From: Comamonadaceae bacterium
GTDB lineage: Bacteria; Pseudomonadota; Gammaproteobacteria; Burkholderiales; Burkholderiaceae_C
NCBI GenBank assembly: GCA_027488115.1
Contig: JAIYCG010000023.1
Location: 1-64,000, forward strand
Length of the DNA: 64,000 nt
Direction of reading: 5' to 3'
Shown here: piece after piece, positions 25,433 to 34,787 of the stretch
Layout of the letters: each line of letters opens with the position of its first letter
Numbering within the stretch: position 1 is the stretch's first letter
The notes under the pieces: model-generated
The model's database searches: none
What the model saw: the letters and a program-made list of their open reading frames with translations, nothing else
Told to the model about the DNA's origin: nothing
Made by a program: the position numbers and the translations under genes

Positions 25433-25474
25433 ATGGAGAAGTGTGAAAAAAAGCAGGGAGCCTTTTTGCAATGA
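25433..25474 (+). CDS. Possible 13-residue leader peptide upstream of gspG
   Basis: GAGGAG (25421-25426) sits at ideal distance from the ATG at 25433 (a second ATG is at 25430). The frame encodes MEKCEKKQGAFLQ and ends in TGA overlapping the gspG start codon as ATGA (25471-25474). Shine-Dalgarno strength and the junction suggest it is translated and coupled to gspG, but there is no homology to rely on. Confidence 0.35.
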   Translation: MEKCEKKQGAFLQ

Positions 25475-25959
25475 AATTCGAAACCGCCCATTCAGCCTCC
25501 GATGTACAAACTTTGAACGCCACAAGGCCGCTTCAACAAAGCCAAACCCAAAAACAGCGCGGCTTCACTTTGATCGAACTCATGGTGGTTTTGGCCATCA
25601 TTGGCATCTTGGCCGCCTTGGTAGTGCCCAGTGTTTTAGGCCGTGCCGACGATGCTCGCGTCACAGCGGCAAGAACTGACGTGGGCAATTTGGTCCAAGC
25701 CCTGAAACTTTACAAGCTCGACAATCAGCGCTTTCCCACGGCCGAGCAAGGCTTGCAAGCTTTGGTGACCAAACCTTCAGCTGAGCCCGTCCCCACCAAT
25801 TGGAAAAGCTACCTTGACAAATTACCGGCCGACCCATGGGGCAGGCCTTATCAGTACCTCAATCCTGGCCTGAAAGGCGAGATCGACGTCATGTCGTGGG
25901 GCGCTGATGGTCAATCGGGCGGCGAAGGCGTGAATGCCGACATCGGTAGCTGGCAATAA
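25471..25959 (+). CDS. gspG: Type II secretion major pseudopilin GspG
   Basis: 162-residue major pseudopilin; it assembles the periplasmic pseudopilus that pushes substrates through the secretin. Prepilin peptidase should cut before Phe in RG/FTLIELMVVLAIIGILAALV. The mature part has the GspG hallmarks DNQRFPTAEQGLQALV, PADPWGRPYQY, and MSWGADGQSGGEG with calcium-site residues. The leader of about 31 residues is much longer than the usual 6-10, so an internal start (for example TTG in the leader) is possible. The ATG at 25471 has a GGGAG 10 bases upstream and overlaps the short leader frame. First major gene of the gsp operon. Confidence 0.95.
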   Translation: MKFETAHSASDVQTLNATRPLQQSQTQKQRGFTLIELMVVLAIIGILAALVVPSVLGRADDARVTAARTDVGNLVQALKLYKLDNQRFPTAEQGLQALVTKPSAEPVPTNWKSYLDKLPADPWGRPYQYLNPGLKGEIDVMSWGADGQSGGEGVNADIGSWQ

Positions 25960-25965
25960 ATTCCG

Positions 25966-26403
25966 ATGCGAGCATCACATGGCTTCACCCTCATTGAATT
26001 GCTGGTGGTCATAGCGCTGATTGCCATTGGCACAGCCGCAGTCAGTTTCAGTTTGCGTGACTCTGCGCAAACCGTTTTGGAGCGAGATGCAGAACGTTTG
26101 GCAGCTTTGTTTGAGTCGGCAAGGGCCAGGTCTAGGGCCAGCGGCTTGCCCGTCAAATGGCACCCTCAGCCGCTCAACAACAGCGGCAGCCCAAGCGCTT
26201 TTGTGTTTGAAGGTTTGCCACCTCAAACACTTTCAGAACAATGGCTGTCACCGCAAATTCAAGTGGCCTCCAACACTGTGGTGGTCTTAGGTCCTGACCC
26301 CATCATTGGGCCTCAAAGCGTTGCACTGCGCTTGAAAGATTTTCAGCTTTGGGTCAGCACCGATGGACTCAAACCTTTTTCAGTGAAGCGAGCGGCGCCG
26401 TGA
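25966..26403 (+). CDS. gspH: Type II secretion minor pseudopilin GspH
   Basis: 145-residue minor pseudopilin that joins the pseudopilus tip. Short leader MRASHG then FTLIELLVVIALIAIG, with the conserved Glu at mature position 5. The body has the GspH pattern ERDAERLAALFESARARSRASGLPVKWH, where the long helix is followed by the start of the beta domain. It begins 6 bases after gspG and overlaps gspI by GTGA at its end. Confidence 0.9.
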   Translation: MRASHGFTLIELLVVIALIAIGTAAVSFSLRDSAQTVLERDAERLAALFESARARSRASGLPVKWHPQPLNNSGSPSAFVFEGLPPQTLSEQWLSPQIQVASNTVVVLGPDPIIGPQSVALRLKDFQLWVSTDGLKPFSVKRAAP

Positions 26404-26801
26404 AACTCACACCTGCACCCTGGCGTTTCAATCTTCAAGCCAGCCAAGGTTTTACCCTGATTGAAGTGCTGGTGGCATTGGGCATTGTGGCCATTGCACT
26501 CATGGCGGGCATGCGTTCGACAGACGCATTGAGCAGAAATGCTTCCCGCCAATCCACGCAGTGGTTGGCACAGATTTGTGCTGAAAACGAATTCAGCCGA
26601 TTGCGTTTGTCTAGGCAAGTGCCGCCTGTAGGAGAAAGCAGTACCAACTGCCTCCAAGCGGGCTTAGATTTACAAGTGAATTTGTCAGTGCAAGTCACAC
26701 CCAACCCCAATTTCAGAAGGGTGGACGCACGGGTTGTTCAACGCAATGGCTCAGACAACACGCCGCTGCTTCAGCTCTCAACGGTCATGGGGCGGTATTG
26801 A
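26400..26801 (+). CDS. gspI: Type II secretion minor pseudopilin GspI
   Basis: 133-residue minor pseudopilin, part of the I-J-K tip complex. The start is the GTG at 26400, which overlaps the gspH stop as GTGA; a frame from 26349 would run deep into gspH. The leader is MKLTPAPWRFNLQASQG, cleaved before FTLIEVLVALGIVAIAL. The mature part carries WLAQICAENEFSRLRL, the GspI-type ENxxxxxRL block. Confidence 0.9.
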   Translation: MKLTPAPWRFNLQASQGFTLIEVLVALGIVAIALMAGMRSTDALSRNASRQSTQWLAQICAENEFSRLRLSRQVPPVGESSTNCLQAGLDLQVNLSVQVTPNPNFRRVDARVVQRNGSDNTPLLQLSTVMGRY

Positions 26802-27511
26802 TGTCAAGCCCTGATCTGACATTTAAACTGTCAAAACGCAACCGACACAAGCGCAAAGCCGTTGCAGGTTTTACCTTGATTGAAGTGCTGGTGGCCAGCG
26901 CGATCTTGGCACTCATGGCCCTCATTTCTTGGCGTGGTTTGGATGGCATGTCCAAAGCGCAAGTGGCCTTGCAAACACGCAGCGATGCCAACCAAACATG
27001 GCAAGTCGGTTTGGCGCAGTGGCGTACCGATCTGGACAACATGGTGACCTTGCAAAACACGCCAGCACTCGATTGGGATGGCCGCGTGCTGCGCATCACA
27101 CGGCAGCATTCACAAGACCCTCAAGCGGGCATGCAAGTGATCGCTTGGACACTTGGCAATGGGCATTGGACGCGCTGGCAATCAGCCCCGCTCACTCAAC
27201 GCGATGCTTGGGTACAAGCTTGGACACAAGCGCAGGTATGGGGCGAATCGGCAGGCAACCCCATGCCTAACAATGCGCATGAAGTCTTGGTTCAGCCCAT
27301 TCGCAGTTGGCAAATTTACTACCACCGAGACGGTGCTTGGAGCAACCCCCTCTCGAGCGCTGCCAACTCTGCAAACGCCAACAATTTAAGCAATTCAGCC
27401 TCCTTGCCGGAGGGCATTCGCTTGGTCCTTGAATTGGCCGATAACGTCCAAGTTCAAGGCAAATTGACCTTGGACTGGGTCCGCCCCACTTTCACGGTGG
27501 CCAAACAATGA
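26801..27511 (+). CDS. gspJ: Type II secretion minor pseudopilin GspJ
   Basis: 236-residue minor pseudopilin. The start is the ATG at 26801, sharing one base with the gspI stop (TGATG). The leader of 23 residues is rich in Lys/Arg and precedes G/FTLIEVLVASAILALMALISWRG. The body contains WRTDLDNMV and a central LRITRQ strand typical of GspJ. Its stop overlaps the gspK start as ATGA, so the pseudopilin genes H-I-J-K are all coupled. Confidence 0.92.
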   Translation: MSSPDLTFKLSKRNRHKRKAVAGFTLIEVLVASAILALMALISWRGLDGMSKAQVALQTRSDANQTWQVGLAQWRTDLDNMVTLQNTPALDWDGRVLRITRQHSQDPQAGMQVIAWTLGNGHWTRWQSAPLTQRDAWVQAWTQAQVWGESAGNPMPNNAHEVLVQPIRSWQIYYHRDGAWSNPLSSAANSANANNLSNSASLPEGIRLVLELADNVQVQGKLTLDWVRPTFTVAKQ

Positions 27512-28584
27512 GTTGCCAGCACATCAGTTCTCGCAATCAGGCTGAACGCGGAGCCGCTTTGATCAGCGCCATGTTGGTGGTCACCTTGGTGGCGACCCTA
27601 GCCAGTGTGGCACTTTGGCAGCAATGGCGACATGTCGAAGTAGAGAGCGCAGAGCGGCACAGGGTGCAGTCATCCTGGCTCTTGAATGGCGCCTTAGATT
27701 GGTCACGTCTTATCTTGAGAGAAGACGCTATGGCCAATGTGCCAGGCTCTTCTGGCAATGTGGGCAATGCAGGCAGCAGTGCAGACCATTTGGCCGAGCC
27801 TTGGGCATTGCCTCTGAAGGAGGCCAAACTTTCGACATTTCTGGCACAAGATCAGCAACTGCGAGAGGGCGACCCTGAGGTCTTTTTGTCGGGTCAAATC
27901 ACCGATGCCCAGAGCCGCATCAATTTAACAAATTGGTTTGAGGCAAGCGACGGCAAAGTCAGCGCCAAAATGAACGAACCCATGCAACTGGCCCTCATCA
28001 GACTCTTCAACGTTTTGGATTTGCCTAGATCAGAACTTGAAAACTTGGCCCAAGGGTGGCGCGCTGCAAGCCAGTCAGCTCGCCTTGCAAAATCTGATAG
28101 CGGACTAAGGACTCAAGAGCTTGCAAGTGGCGCAGCCCTGTTGCCTCAAAAAGTTTCCCAATTGCAATGGGTTGGGCTTAGCCCTGACACCGTCCAGCGT
28201 TTAAGCCCCTTTGTGACCATCTTGCCAGAGGTCACACCTGTGAACCTGAATACGGCCAGCGCCGAAGTTGTTTACGCCGTCGTACCCGGCTTGGATCTGG
28301 CCGCAGCGCAACAGTTTGTTCAACAACGCACGCGCGCTCACTTCAGTAACCTGCCCGACGCGGGCAAGGCCTTAGGCGGCAAAACGCTGGAAGCTCGATG
28401 GCATTCGGTGGGCACCCGGTTTTTTGAAGTTTGGGGGCGCTTGCGCATGGAAGACCGTACCCAAGAGGAAACCGCACTGATTTTGAGAGACGCTGGCAAT
28501 GTGACATTTGTGTGGCGGCAAAAAATTGCTGGAATACTCCCCCCACCCAACCGTGAGTCGCTTCTACAATCAAGCCAGCCATGA
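27508..28584 (+). CDS. gspK: Type II secretion pseudopilin-like GspK
   Basis: 358-residue protein that caps the pseudopilus tip. The processing site is AERG/AALISAMLVVTLVATLA. As known for GspK it lacks the Glu at +5 found in the other pseudopilins. The insert domain includes GQITDAQSRINLTNW, the DAxxRxNLN metal-site region, and ITPVNLNTASAEVVYAVVPGLD, a helix-hairpin-helix-like SAM fold near the C-terminus. It has ATGA overlaps on both sides. Confidence 0.93.
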   Translation: MSCQHISSRNQAERGAALISAMLVVTLVATLASVALWQQWRHVEVESAERHRVQSSWLLNGALDWSRLILREDAMANVPGSSGNVGNAGSSADHLAEPWALPLKEAKLSTFLAQDQQLREGDPEVFLSGQITDAQSRINLTNWFEASDGKVSAKMNEPMQLALIRLFNVLDLPRSELENLAQGWRAASQSARLAKSDSGLRTQELASGAALLPQKVSQLQWVGLSPDTVQRLSPFVTILPEVTPVNLNTASAEVVYAVVPGLDLAAAQQFVQQRTRAHFSNLPDAGKALGGKTLEARWHSVGTRFFEVWGRLRMEDRTQEETALILRDAGNVTFVWRQKIAGILPPPNRESLLQSSQP

Positions 28585-29834
28585 GCACTCAAATTTTCAC
28601 TTTACCGTTGCACTCTGAAATCGGCGCAACCTACCTTCAAACAGTCTTACCCACTGCAACGGCTGGCGCGCGCGACAAAGAAATTTGGGCCCTTGTACCA
28701 GCAGCGGCGATTTCTTGGCACCGCATCAACTTGCCGGCAGGTCTGCAACGACAAGCCAGTCGTCTAGGCGTTGCACTGCAAAGTTTGATGGAAGAGCCTT
28801 TGCTAGATGAGCCCGATGCCATGCATTTGTCAATGCAAGCTGAGTGGCAACCCAACTCACCTGGCTGGGTCGCAGCTTGCAACAAGGCTTGGCTCAAGCA
28901 TCACTTATCGCAACTGCAAGGCATGGGCCATGTGGTGCATCGCATCGTTCCAGAGTGGGCACCCAGCTGCACTGCGGGTGAAGTTTCGGCTTGGGTCAGC
29001 GGCACACCTGAAGACGCTTGGATTTGGGTCAATGATTCTCAAAGCGCATGGCGACTGCCACTTCAAGCTGGTTTGAAATATTGGATCGAGCAACTTCAGG
29101 CTCTGCCCAATGCTCAGAACATTCCCAGCAATCTTGTGATTCAAGCCGATCCAGCGGTGGCCGATCTTGCGCAAAATGCTTTGCGTCATTTGCAGTCACA
29201 AATTCAAGGGGCTGCATCGGAGCTTATAAGCTCATGGCACGTCGAAGTGGTCTCTGCCTTGCAACGCTATGCACAAGCTGGCGCGGCCAATTGGGATTTG
29301 GCACAATTTGAATTTGCAGCGCATGGTTCTGCACGCTGGCTTCAAAAAGCCAATCGACTTTGGCAGAGCTTTGCCAAGGGGCCAGCATGGCAAGCTGTGC
29401 GTTGGAGTTTGGCTGCGCTGGTGTTAGCCCAATGTGTGGGCTTGAATGTCGCGGCATGGCAACTCAATGCCCAAGTGAAGTTGCAAAGAGATTTACAAAA
29501 ATCCATCCTCACTCAAAGCTTTCCCAATGTCACAGTGGTTGACGCGCCTCTGCAAATGGCCAAGGAACTCGATCGCTTACAACGCAACTCTGGTGCGGTT
29601 TCGCCACGCGATTTAGAGTGGATCTTACAAGCCGTAGGCGCAGCCCTACCGGCGGGTCAAAGCATTTCCAACCTTGACTACCAAGTGCAAGGCAATGGTG
29701 AGACAAGGCTACAAGGTTTACAAATGTCCGAAGCCCAAAGCAGCGACTTTGTCAAAGCCCTTCGCAACCAAGGCCTGGATGCCCAAGTCAATGGGGCGCA
29801 ATGGCGCATTGTGAGCCTCAAGACAGGAATGTGA
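28581..29834 (+). CDS. gspL: Type II secretion assembly protein GspL
   Basis: 417-residue bitopic inner-membrane protein that recruits the ATPase GspE to the membrane platform. The first 270 residues are an actin-like cytoplasmic domain. A membrane segment (WSLAALVLAQCVGLNVAAW, about 275-293) follows, then a coiled-coil linker and a ferredoxin-like periplasmic domain ending near MSEAQSSDFVKALRNQGLDAQV. Start codon overlaps gspK (ATGA); gspM begins 3 bases after the stop. Overall similarity to known GspL is mostly architectural. Confidence 0.88.
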   Translation: MSTQIFTLPLHSEIGATYLQTVLPTATAGARDKEIWALVPAAAISWHRINLPAGLQRQASRLGVALQSLMEEPLLDEPDAMHLSMQAEWQPNSPGWVAACNKAWLKHHLSQLQGMGHVVHRIVPEWAPSCTAGEVSAWVSGTPEDAWIWVNDSQSAWRLPLQAGLKYWIEQLQALPNAQNIPSNLVIQADPAVADLAQNALRHLQSQIQGAASELISSWHVEVVSALQRYAQAGAANWDLAQFEFAAHGSARWLQKANRLWQSFAKGPAWQAVRWSLAALVLAQCVGLNVAAWQLNAQVKLQRDLQKSILTQSFPNVTVVDAPLQMAKELDRLQRNSGAVSPRDLEWILQAVGAALPAGQSISNLDYQVQGNGETRLQGLQMSEAQSSDFVKALRNQGLDAQVNGAQWRIVSLKTGM

Positions 29835-29836
29835 GC

Positions 29837-30337
29837 ATGAAGTTTTTTAACAGCTTTCAAGCACTTCCTGAGAAAGACCGTCAGCGACTGTTGGGCTTGG
29901 GCGCCCTGTTTTTAGCACTCATGCTTTGGACTTGGAACTTGGCACCTGCTTTGAAAACTTTGCGCGAGGTCCCTGTTCAATTGGCGCAACTTGATGCGCA
30001 GACCCAACAATTGAAAGCCATGCAGGCTCAAGTTCAAACATTGCAAAAGTCGCCCCGAATCAAAACCAATGAAGCAAGCACACTGTTGCAGCAAGCTGCT
30101 ACTGAACGATTGGGCGCCGGTGCTCGGCTTAACATGGAAGGCTCGCGGGCCACGCTCACACTCAGTGGTGTGTCTGCCGATTCTCTGGCACAGTTTTTGG
30201 CACTGGCCCGAACTCAGTCACAAGCGATGCCCATTGAGGCGCATCTTCAGAAATACCCTGGATCGGGCGCAGCCACCAAAGACAATCACAAAGAACTGTG
30301 GCGCGGCGCTCTCATTTTGAGTTTGCCAGGCGGATAA
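29837..30337 (+). CDS. gspM: Type II secretion platform protein GspM
   Basis: 166-residue partner of GspL. A short cytoplasmic N-terminus (FFNSFQALPEKDRQRLL) leads into one membrane segment (LGALFLALMLWTWNLA, about 20-36), a helical stretch with QLDAQTQQLKAMQAQVQTL, and a small ferredoxin-like periplasmic domain. The ATG at 29837 is chosen because the earlier start at 29801 would overlap gspL by 34 bases and lacks a site. Function assigned from order and architecture. Confidence 0.88.
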   Translation: MKFFNSFQALPEKDRQRLLGLGALFLALMLWTWNLAPALKTLREVPVQLAQLDAQTQQLKAMQAQVQTLQKSPRIKTNEASTLLQQAATERLGAGARLNMEGSRATLTLSGVSADSLAQFLALARTQSQAMPIEAHLQKYPGSGAATKDNHKELWRGALILSLPGG

Positions 30338-30339
30338 GA

Positions 30340-31212
30340 ATGTCTACCAAGCGATCAGCCTTCATGTTGAATTCTGGCCTTGCGTCGAAAGGCAAAGTGC
30401 GCCCGAAAGTCACACAAAAAGGATGGTCTTGGGTCATGGTCGGCTCGGTCCTCGGCGCGTTGACAGCCTTGATCATTCACTTGCCTGCGCAATGGCTTGC
30501 GCAAGCTTTGCTCAAGGCCACACAAGGCCAAGTGCAACTTCAAGAAGTGCAAGGTTCTGTTTGGCAGGGCTCGGGCAAATTGATCTTAACTGGGGGCGAA
30601 GGCAGTCGTGACGCTTTGGCTTTGCCAGGACGCATTCAGTGGCAAACCAGCATGTCGTTCGATGCTTCAAATCGGCCGCAATTCAATTTCAATTTGAACG
30701 CAGTTTGTTGCATGGCAAAAGCTGCGCGTCTGTCTTTGCAAGCCACTGAGCGCATGCAAGCGTGGCAATTACATGTAGACGATCACCTGTCTCAATGGCC
30801 TGCGCATTTGTTGAGTGGCTTGGGCGCCCCTTGGAACACCCTTCAACCCGAGGGCATCCTCAGACTGGAAACCAAGCAATTGCGGGTCAACTTCCAAGCG
30901 CAGCCCAGTTGGCTTCAAGGCGACATCACACTCACTGCAGAAAACATGTCATCGACATTGAGCACCCTCAAACCGATGGGCACGTACCAAATTAATTTGG
31001 GTGGCGCTTCGGCCACCAGCCCGTTTCCCTCTTTGTCATTGACCACGCAATCCGGCAGTTTGCTATTGAGCGGCCAAGGCCAATGGCAGGGATCTCGCCT
31101 TCAATTTCGGGGCGAAGCCTCTGCCGTGCCTGAACACGCAGCAGCTTTGTCAAATTTGCTGAACATCATCGGACGGCGCCAAGGGGCGCGCAGCTTGCTT
31201 TCATTAGGTTGA
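30340..31212 (+). CDS. gspN: Type II secretion protein GspN
   Basis: 290-residue protein anchored by one N-terminal membrane segment (about 27-48, WVMVGSVLGALTALIIHLPA) with a beta-rich periplasmic part (VQGSVWQGSGKLIL, SLTTQSGSLLLSGQGQW, LQFRGEA). GspN is present in only some systems and its role is poorly known; it resembles AsmA-like or lipid-transfer folds in architecture. The ATG at 30340 is 2 bases past the gspM stop. It overlaps the frame of gspD but ends 5 bases before its likely ATG. Confidence 0.87.
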   Translation: MSTKRSAFMLNSGLASKGKVRPKVTQKGWSWVMVGSVLGALTALIIHLPAQWLAQALLKATQGQVQLQEVQGSVWQGSGKLILTGGEGSRDALALPGRIQWQTSMSFDASNRPQFNFNLNAVCCMAKAARLSLQATERMQAWQLHVDDHLSQWPAHLLSGLGAPWNTLQPEGILRLETKQLRVNFQAQPSWLQGDITLTAENMSSTLSTLKPMGTYQINLGGASATSPFPSLSLTTQSGSLLLSGQGQWQGSRLQFRGEASAVPEHAAALSNLLNIIGRRQGARSLLSLG

Positions 31213-31217
31213 ACACC

Positions 31218-33362
31218 ATGGCTTCACATACGCATACACTCCATACTCTCAAGCTCCTCAGGCTGCGCTGGGCTGTCTGCTTGGGGCTGGCTTTGCCTTT
31301 CGTGTTGGGGGCTGTTCATGCCACAGCACAAGTCCCACAAACACCTAAAAAAGCCAGCGCTAACGCTGGCAACTTACCCGCCAAAAAGTCTCCAGAGCCC
31401 GTCACATTGAACTTCATCAATGCCGAGATTGATGCTGTGGCCAAAACCTTGGCCACCTTGTCTGGCCACAATGTGGTGGTCGACCCCCGCGTGAAGGGCA
31501 CCATCACGCTGACCAGCAATGTGCCAGTCGCGCCATCCCAAGCGCTCAGGTTGTTTGCCGCTCAATTGCGCACACAAAGTTTTGCTTTGGTCGAGTCGGC
31601 TGGGTTGTATTTGGTGGTTCCCGAAGCAGACGCCAAGTTGCAAAGCGGCGGCGTGTCTGCTGGCGCCGTGCCGGCCTCGAACGGTCAAATCGTTACCCAA
31701 ATATTTCAACTTAACCACGAGAGCGCCAACAATTTGGTGCCGATTCTCAGGCCTCTGATCAGTCCCAACAACACGGTCAATGTGAACCCTGGCACCAATG
31801 CTTTGGTGATTACGGATTATGCAGACAACCTGCAACGTCTGGCACGCATCATTGCAGCCTTGGATGTCGCCAATGCCACTGGCGTGGAGGTCGTCCCTCT
31901 GAAAAATGCTTTGGCCACTGATCTGGTGCCCATCTTGCAACGCTTGCTTGACTCGGGTGCCGCCAGCGGGGCCGCACCCGCTGCAGGTCAAACTGAAGCC
32001 AGCTTTAAAACCACTGTGATGGCCGAGGCGCGAAGCAACTCACTGATCTTGCGCACCGCCAACACCGCCCGCATGACGCTGGCCAGATCCTTGGTGTCAC
32101 AACTTGACCAACCGGCAGACAATGGGCCGAATGCCGCCAGCGGCAACATCCATGTGGTCTATTTGAAAAATGCCGATTCAACCAAATTGGCTGCTACTTT
32201 GCGTGCAGCCATCTCCGCACAAGGCAACGCTGCCGGTGGCGCCAACACCGCCATGGCCTCAGGCATGACGGCTGCCGCCAACAACACCCCAAGTGGTACA
32301 GGCGCCAACGCTAGCTTCAACAGCACTGGGAGCCAACCCTCAACAGGCGGTCAAATTCAAGCCGATCCGTCAACCAACTCGCTCATCATCACAGCACCCG
32401 AGCCTCAGTACCGACAATTGCGCGCGGTCATTGACAAGCTTGACGCGCGCCGTGCGCAAGTTTTTGTAGAAAGTTTGATCGCCGAAGTCAGTGCAGAAAA
32501 AGCCGCCGAGTTTGGCGTTCAGTGGCAAGGGCCTTTGGGCGGCAAAGGCGACACCAACATCGGCCTCTTGGGTACCAACTTCAGGGTCGGTGGCGCCAAC
32601 CTGATCTCGCTGGCAACTCAAGGCGCCAGTGGCACTGTGGCGCCTTCCTCAGGGCTCAATATCGGCGTCGCGCACAACAACAACGGCACCTACGTGCTTG
32701 GCTTTTTGGCGCGGTTTTTACAAACCACTGGCGATGGCAATGTGCTTTCAACACCCAATCTCTTAACGCTAGACAATGAAGAAGCCAAGATTGTGATCGG
32801 CCAAAACGTGCCGTTTGTCACCGGCCAGTACACCAACAACAACACCAATGCTGGCTCGGTCAATCCGTTTCAAACCATTGAGCGAAAAGATGTGGGCCTG
32901 ACCTTGAGGGTCAAGCCGCAAATCAGCGAAAACGGCACCGTCAAATTGCAAATTTACCAAGAGGTCAGTCGTCTTGATCCTGCCTCCATCAACTCTGCCA
33001 CAGGCCTCATTACCAACAAGCGGTCCATCGAGTCGAGCGTTTTAGTAGAAGACGGCGGCATTGTGGTGTTGGGTGGTTTGCTTCAAGACGACTTTGGCAA
33101 CAGCCAAGAACGAGTGCCAGGTTTGGGCGATGTGCCTTTGTTTGGCAACTTGTTTCGCGCCGATTCTCGCAGCCGCAAAAAAACCAACCTGATGGTTTTC
33201 CTGCGGCCCGTTGTTGTGCGTGATGGCGCATCTACTGAGAACCTGTCTTTGAGTCGGTATGAGCAAATGCGCAGCGTTCAAATGGAAGTTCAGCCCGCCG
33301 CGACCCCTGGCATTCCAGCCATTGGTTCACCCGTCCTGCCTGAAAACACCCGCAAACCTTAA
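31218..33362 (+). CDS. gspD: Type II secretion secretin GspD
   Basis: 714-residue outer-membrane secretin, the exit channel. Signal peptide about 1-38 (AVCLGLALPFVLGAVHATA). Then N0 (PVTLNFINAEIDAVAKTLA), N1-N3 repeats (IFQLNHESANNLVPILRPL, VVPLKNALATDLVPILQRLL, VVYLKNADSTKLAATLRAA), and the secretin core from about residue 420 (VFVESLIAEVSAEKAAEFGVQW, NVLSTPNLLTLDNEEAKIVIGQNVPF, VEDGGIVVLGGLLQDD). A Gly/Asn/Ala-rich insert sits within N3. The start is ATG 31218, preferred over TTG 31209. It overlaps gspE by one or two bases (TAATG). No pilotin gene is recognised. Confidence 0.96.
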   Translation: MASHTHTLHTLKLLRLRWAVCLGLALPFVLGAVHATAQVPQTPKKASANAGNLPAKKSPEPVTLNFINAEIDAVAKTLATLSGHNVVVDPRVKGTITLTSNVPVAPSQALRLFAAQLRTQSFALVESAGLYLVVPEADAKLQSGGVSAGAVPASNGQIVTQIFQLNHESANNLVPILRPLISPNNTVNVNPGTNALVITDYADNLQRLARIIAALDVANATGVEVVPLKNALATDLVPILQRLLDSGAASGAAPAAGQTEASFKTTVMAEARSNSLILRTANTARMTLARSLVSQLDQPADNGPNAASGNIHVVYLKNADSTKLAATLRAAISAQGNAAGGANTAMASGMTAAANNTPSGTGANASFNSTGSQPSTGGQIQADPSTNSLIITAPEPQYRQLRAVIDKLDARRAQVFVESLIAEVSAEKAAEFGVQWQGPLGGKGDTNIGLLGTNFRVGGANLISLATQGASGTVAPSSGLNIGVAHNNNGTYVLGFLARFLQTTGDGNVLSTPNLLTLDNEEAKIVIGQNVPFVTGQYTNNNTNAGSVNPFQTIERKDVGLTLRVKPQISENGTVKLQIYQEVSRLDPASINSATGLITNKRSIESSVLVEDGGIVVLGGLLQDDFGNSQERVPGLGDVPLFGNLFRADSRSRKKTNLMVFLRPVVVRDGASTENLSLSRYEQMRSVQMEVQPAATPGIPAIGSPVLPENTRKP

Positions 33363-34780
33363 TGGCACACCGCTACCCGCTCCCTTATGCCTTTGCGCGC
33401 AGTCACCAACTTTTGTTGGAAGATGATGGCACGCGCTTGACACTTTGGCTTTGCCCCGACAGCGCTCCCAATGCCATGTCAGAGGTCATGCGCAAATGGG
33501 GCCATGCAGCGTTGTCGTTGGACATTGCAAGAGAAAACACTTTAGATCTCAGGCAGCGTGTTAGTCAGGCCTACACAGCGCAATACGGCCCTGGTGAATC
33601 AAGTGCTGCAGCCGTTGTCAGTGAGGTCGAGTCAGCGGCCGATTTGTCACGCATGATGCAAGAACTGCCTGCGGTGGAAGACTTGTTAGAAACCAGCGAC
33701 GATGCGCCGATTATTCGCATGCTGAACGCTCTGCTCACACAGGCGGCTCGCGACGGGGCCAGTGACATTCACATTGAGCCTTATGAGCGCCACTCCAGCG
33801 TGCGCTTTCGTGTCGATGGCAACTTGCGTGAAGTGGTTCAACCCAATCGGGCTTTGCACGCGGCCCTCATTTCTCGGCTGAAAATCATGGCCGAACTCGA
33901 CATTGCAGAAAAGCGCTTGCCGCAAGATGGGCGCATCAGTTTGCGTTTGGGTTCACGCGCAGTAGACGTTCGTGTGTCTACATTGCCCAGTGCACATGGC
34001 GAACGCGCTGTTCTGCGTTTGCTTGACAAGTCAGAAACCAGACTCAGCTTAGAGTCTGTGGGCATGCAAGGCCCTACCCTGCAACGCTTTCAGCAATTGG
34101 TCACCCAGCCACATGGTTTGATTTTGGTCACTGGCCCTACCGGCTCGGGCAAAACCACCACACTTTATGCAGCACTGCAGAGCTTGGACGCTGCGGGCAG
34201 CAACATCATGACAGTGGAAGACCCCATCGAGTACGAATTGGCTGGTGTAGGACAAACGCAAGTCAATTCAAAGATTGATTTGACCTTCGCCAAGGCATTG
34301 CGTGCCATTTTGCGACAAGACCCCGACGTCATCATGATTGGTGAAATTCGAGATTTTGAAACCGCTCAAATTGCCATACAAGCTTCCATGACGGGCCACC
34401 TCGTGTTGGCCACTCTCCATACCAATGATGCTGTCAGTGCTGTGACTCGGCTCACAGACATGGGCATTGAGCCATTCTTGTTAAGCTCCTCCCTATTGGG
34501 CGTTTTGGCGCAACGCCTGGTTCGAAAAGTTTGTACAGCATGCCAAGGTCGCGGCTGTTTACAGTGCGGACAAACTGGGTATGCAGGTCGAACAGGTATC
34601 TTTGAGCTGATGGTCACCGACGATGCGCTGCGCGCCCAAATTCATTCAAAGCAATCTGAAGCACTTCTTCGTGAGGGTGCACTGGCAGGTGGCATGGTAT
34701 TGATGCGAGAAGATGGTGAACGACTGGTTCAGCTGGGCATGACGCGCGCAGAAGAGTTGCTTCGCGTGACGCGAGATTGA
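33362..34780 (+). CDS. gspE: Type II secretion ATPase GspE
   Basis: 472-residue cytoplasmic hexameric ATPase. Walker A is GPTGSGKTTTLYAA, the Asp box follows EDPIEYEL, and Walker B is ILRQDPDVIMIGEIRD. A His box is LVLATLHTNDA. The zinc-binding tetracysteine is CTACQGRGCLQC (CxxC-N4-CxxC), standard in GspE and absent in GspE homologues of some pili. The ATG shares a base with the gspD stop. The gene lies upstream of gspF but is separated from it by the barrel gene. Confidence 0.96.
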   Translation: MAHRYPLPYAFARSHQLLLEDDGTRLTLWLCPDSAPNAMSEVMRKWGHAALSLDIARENTLDLRQRVSQAYTAQYGPGESSAAAVVSEVESAADLSRMMQELPAVEDLLETSDDAPIIRMLNALLTQAARDGASDIHIEPYERHSSVRFRVDGNLREVVQPNRALHAALISRLKIMAELDIAEKRLPQDGRISLRLGSRAVDVRVSTLPSAHGERAVLRLLDKSETRLSLESVGMQGPTLQRFQQLVTQPHGLILVTGPTGSGKTTTLYAALQSLDAAGSNIMTVEDPIEYELAGVGQTQVNSKIDLTFAKALRAILRQDPDVIMIGEIRDFETAQIAIQASMTGHLVLATLHTNDAVSAVTRLTDMGIEPFLLSSSLLGVLAQRLVRKVCTACQGRGCLQCGQTGYAGRTGIFELMVTDDALRAQIHSKQSEALLREGALAGGMVLMREDGERLVQLGMTRAEELLRVTRD

Positions 34781-34787
34781 CAACACC

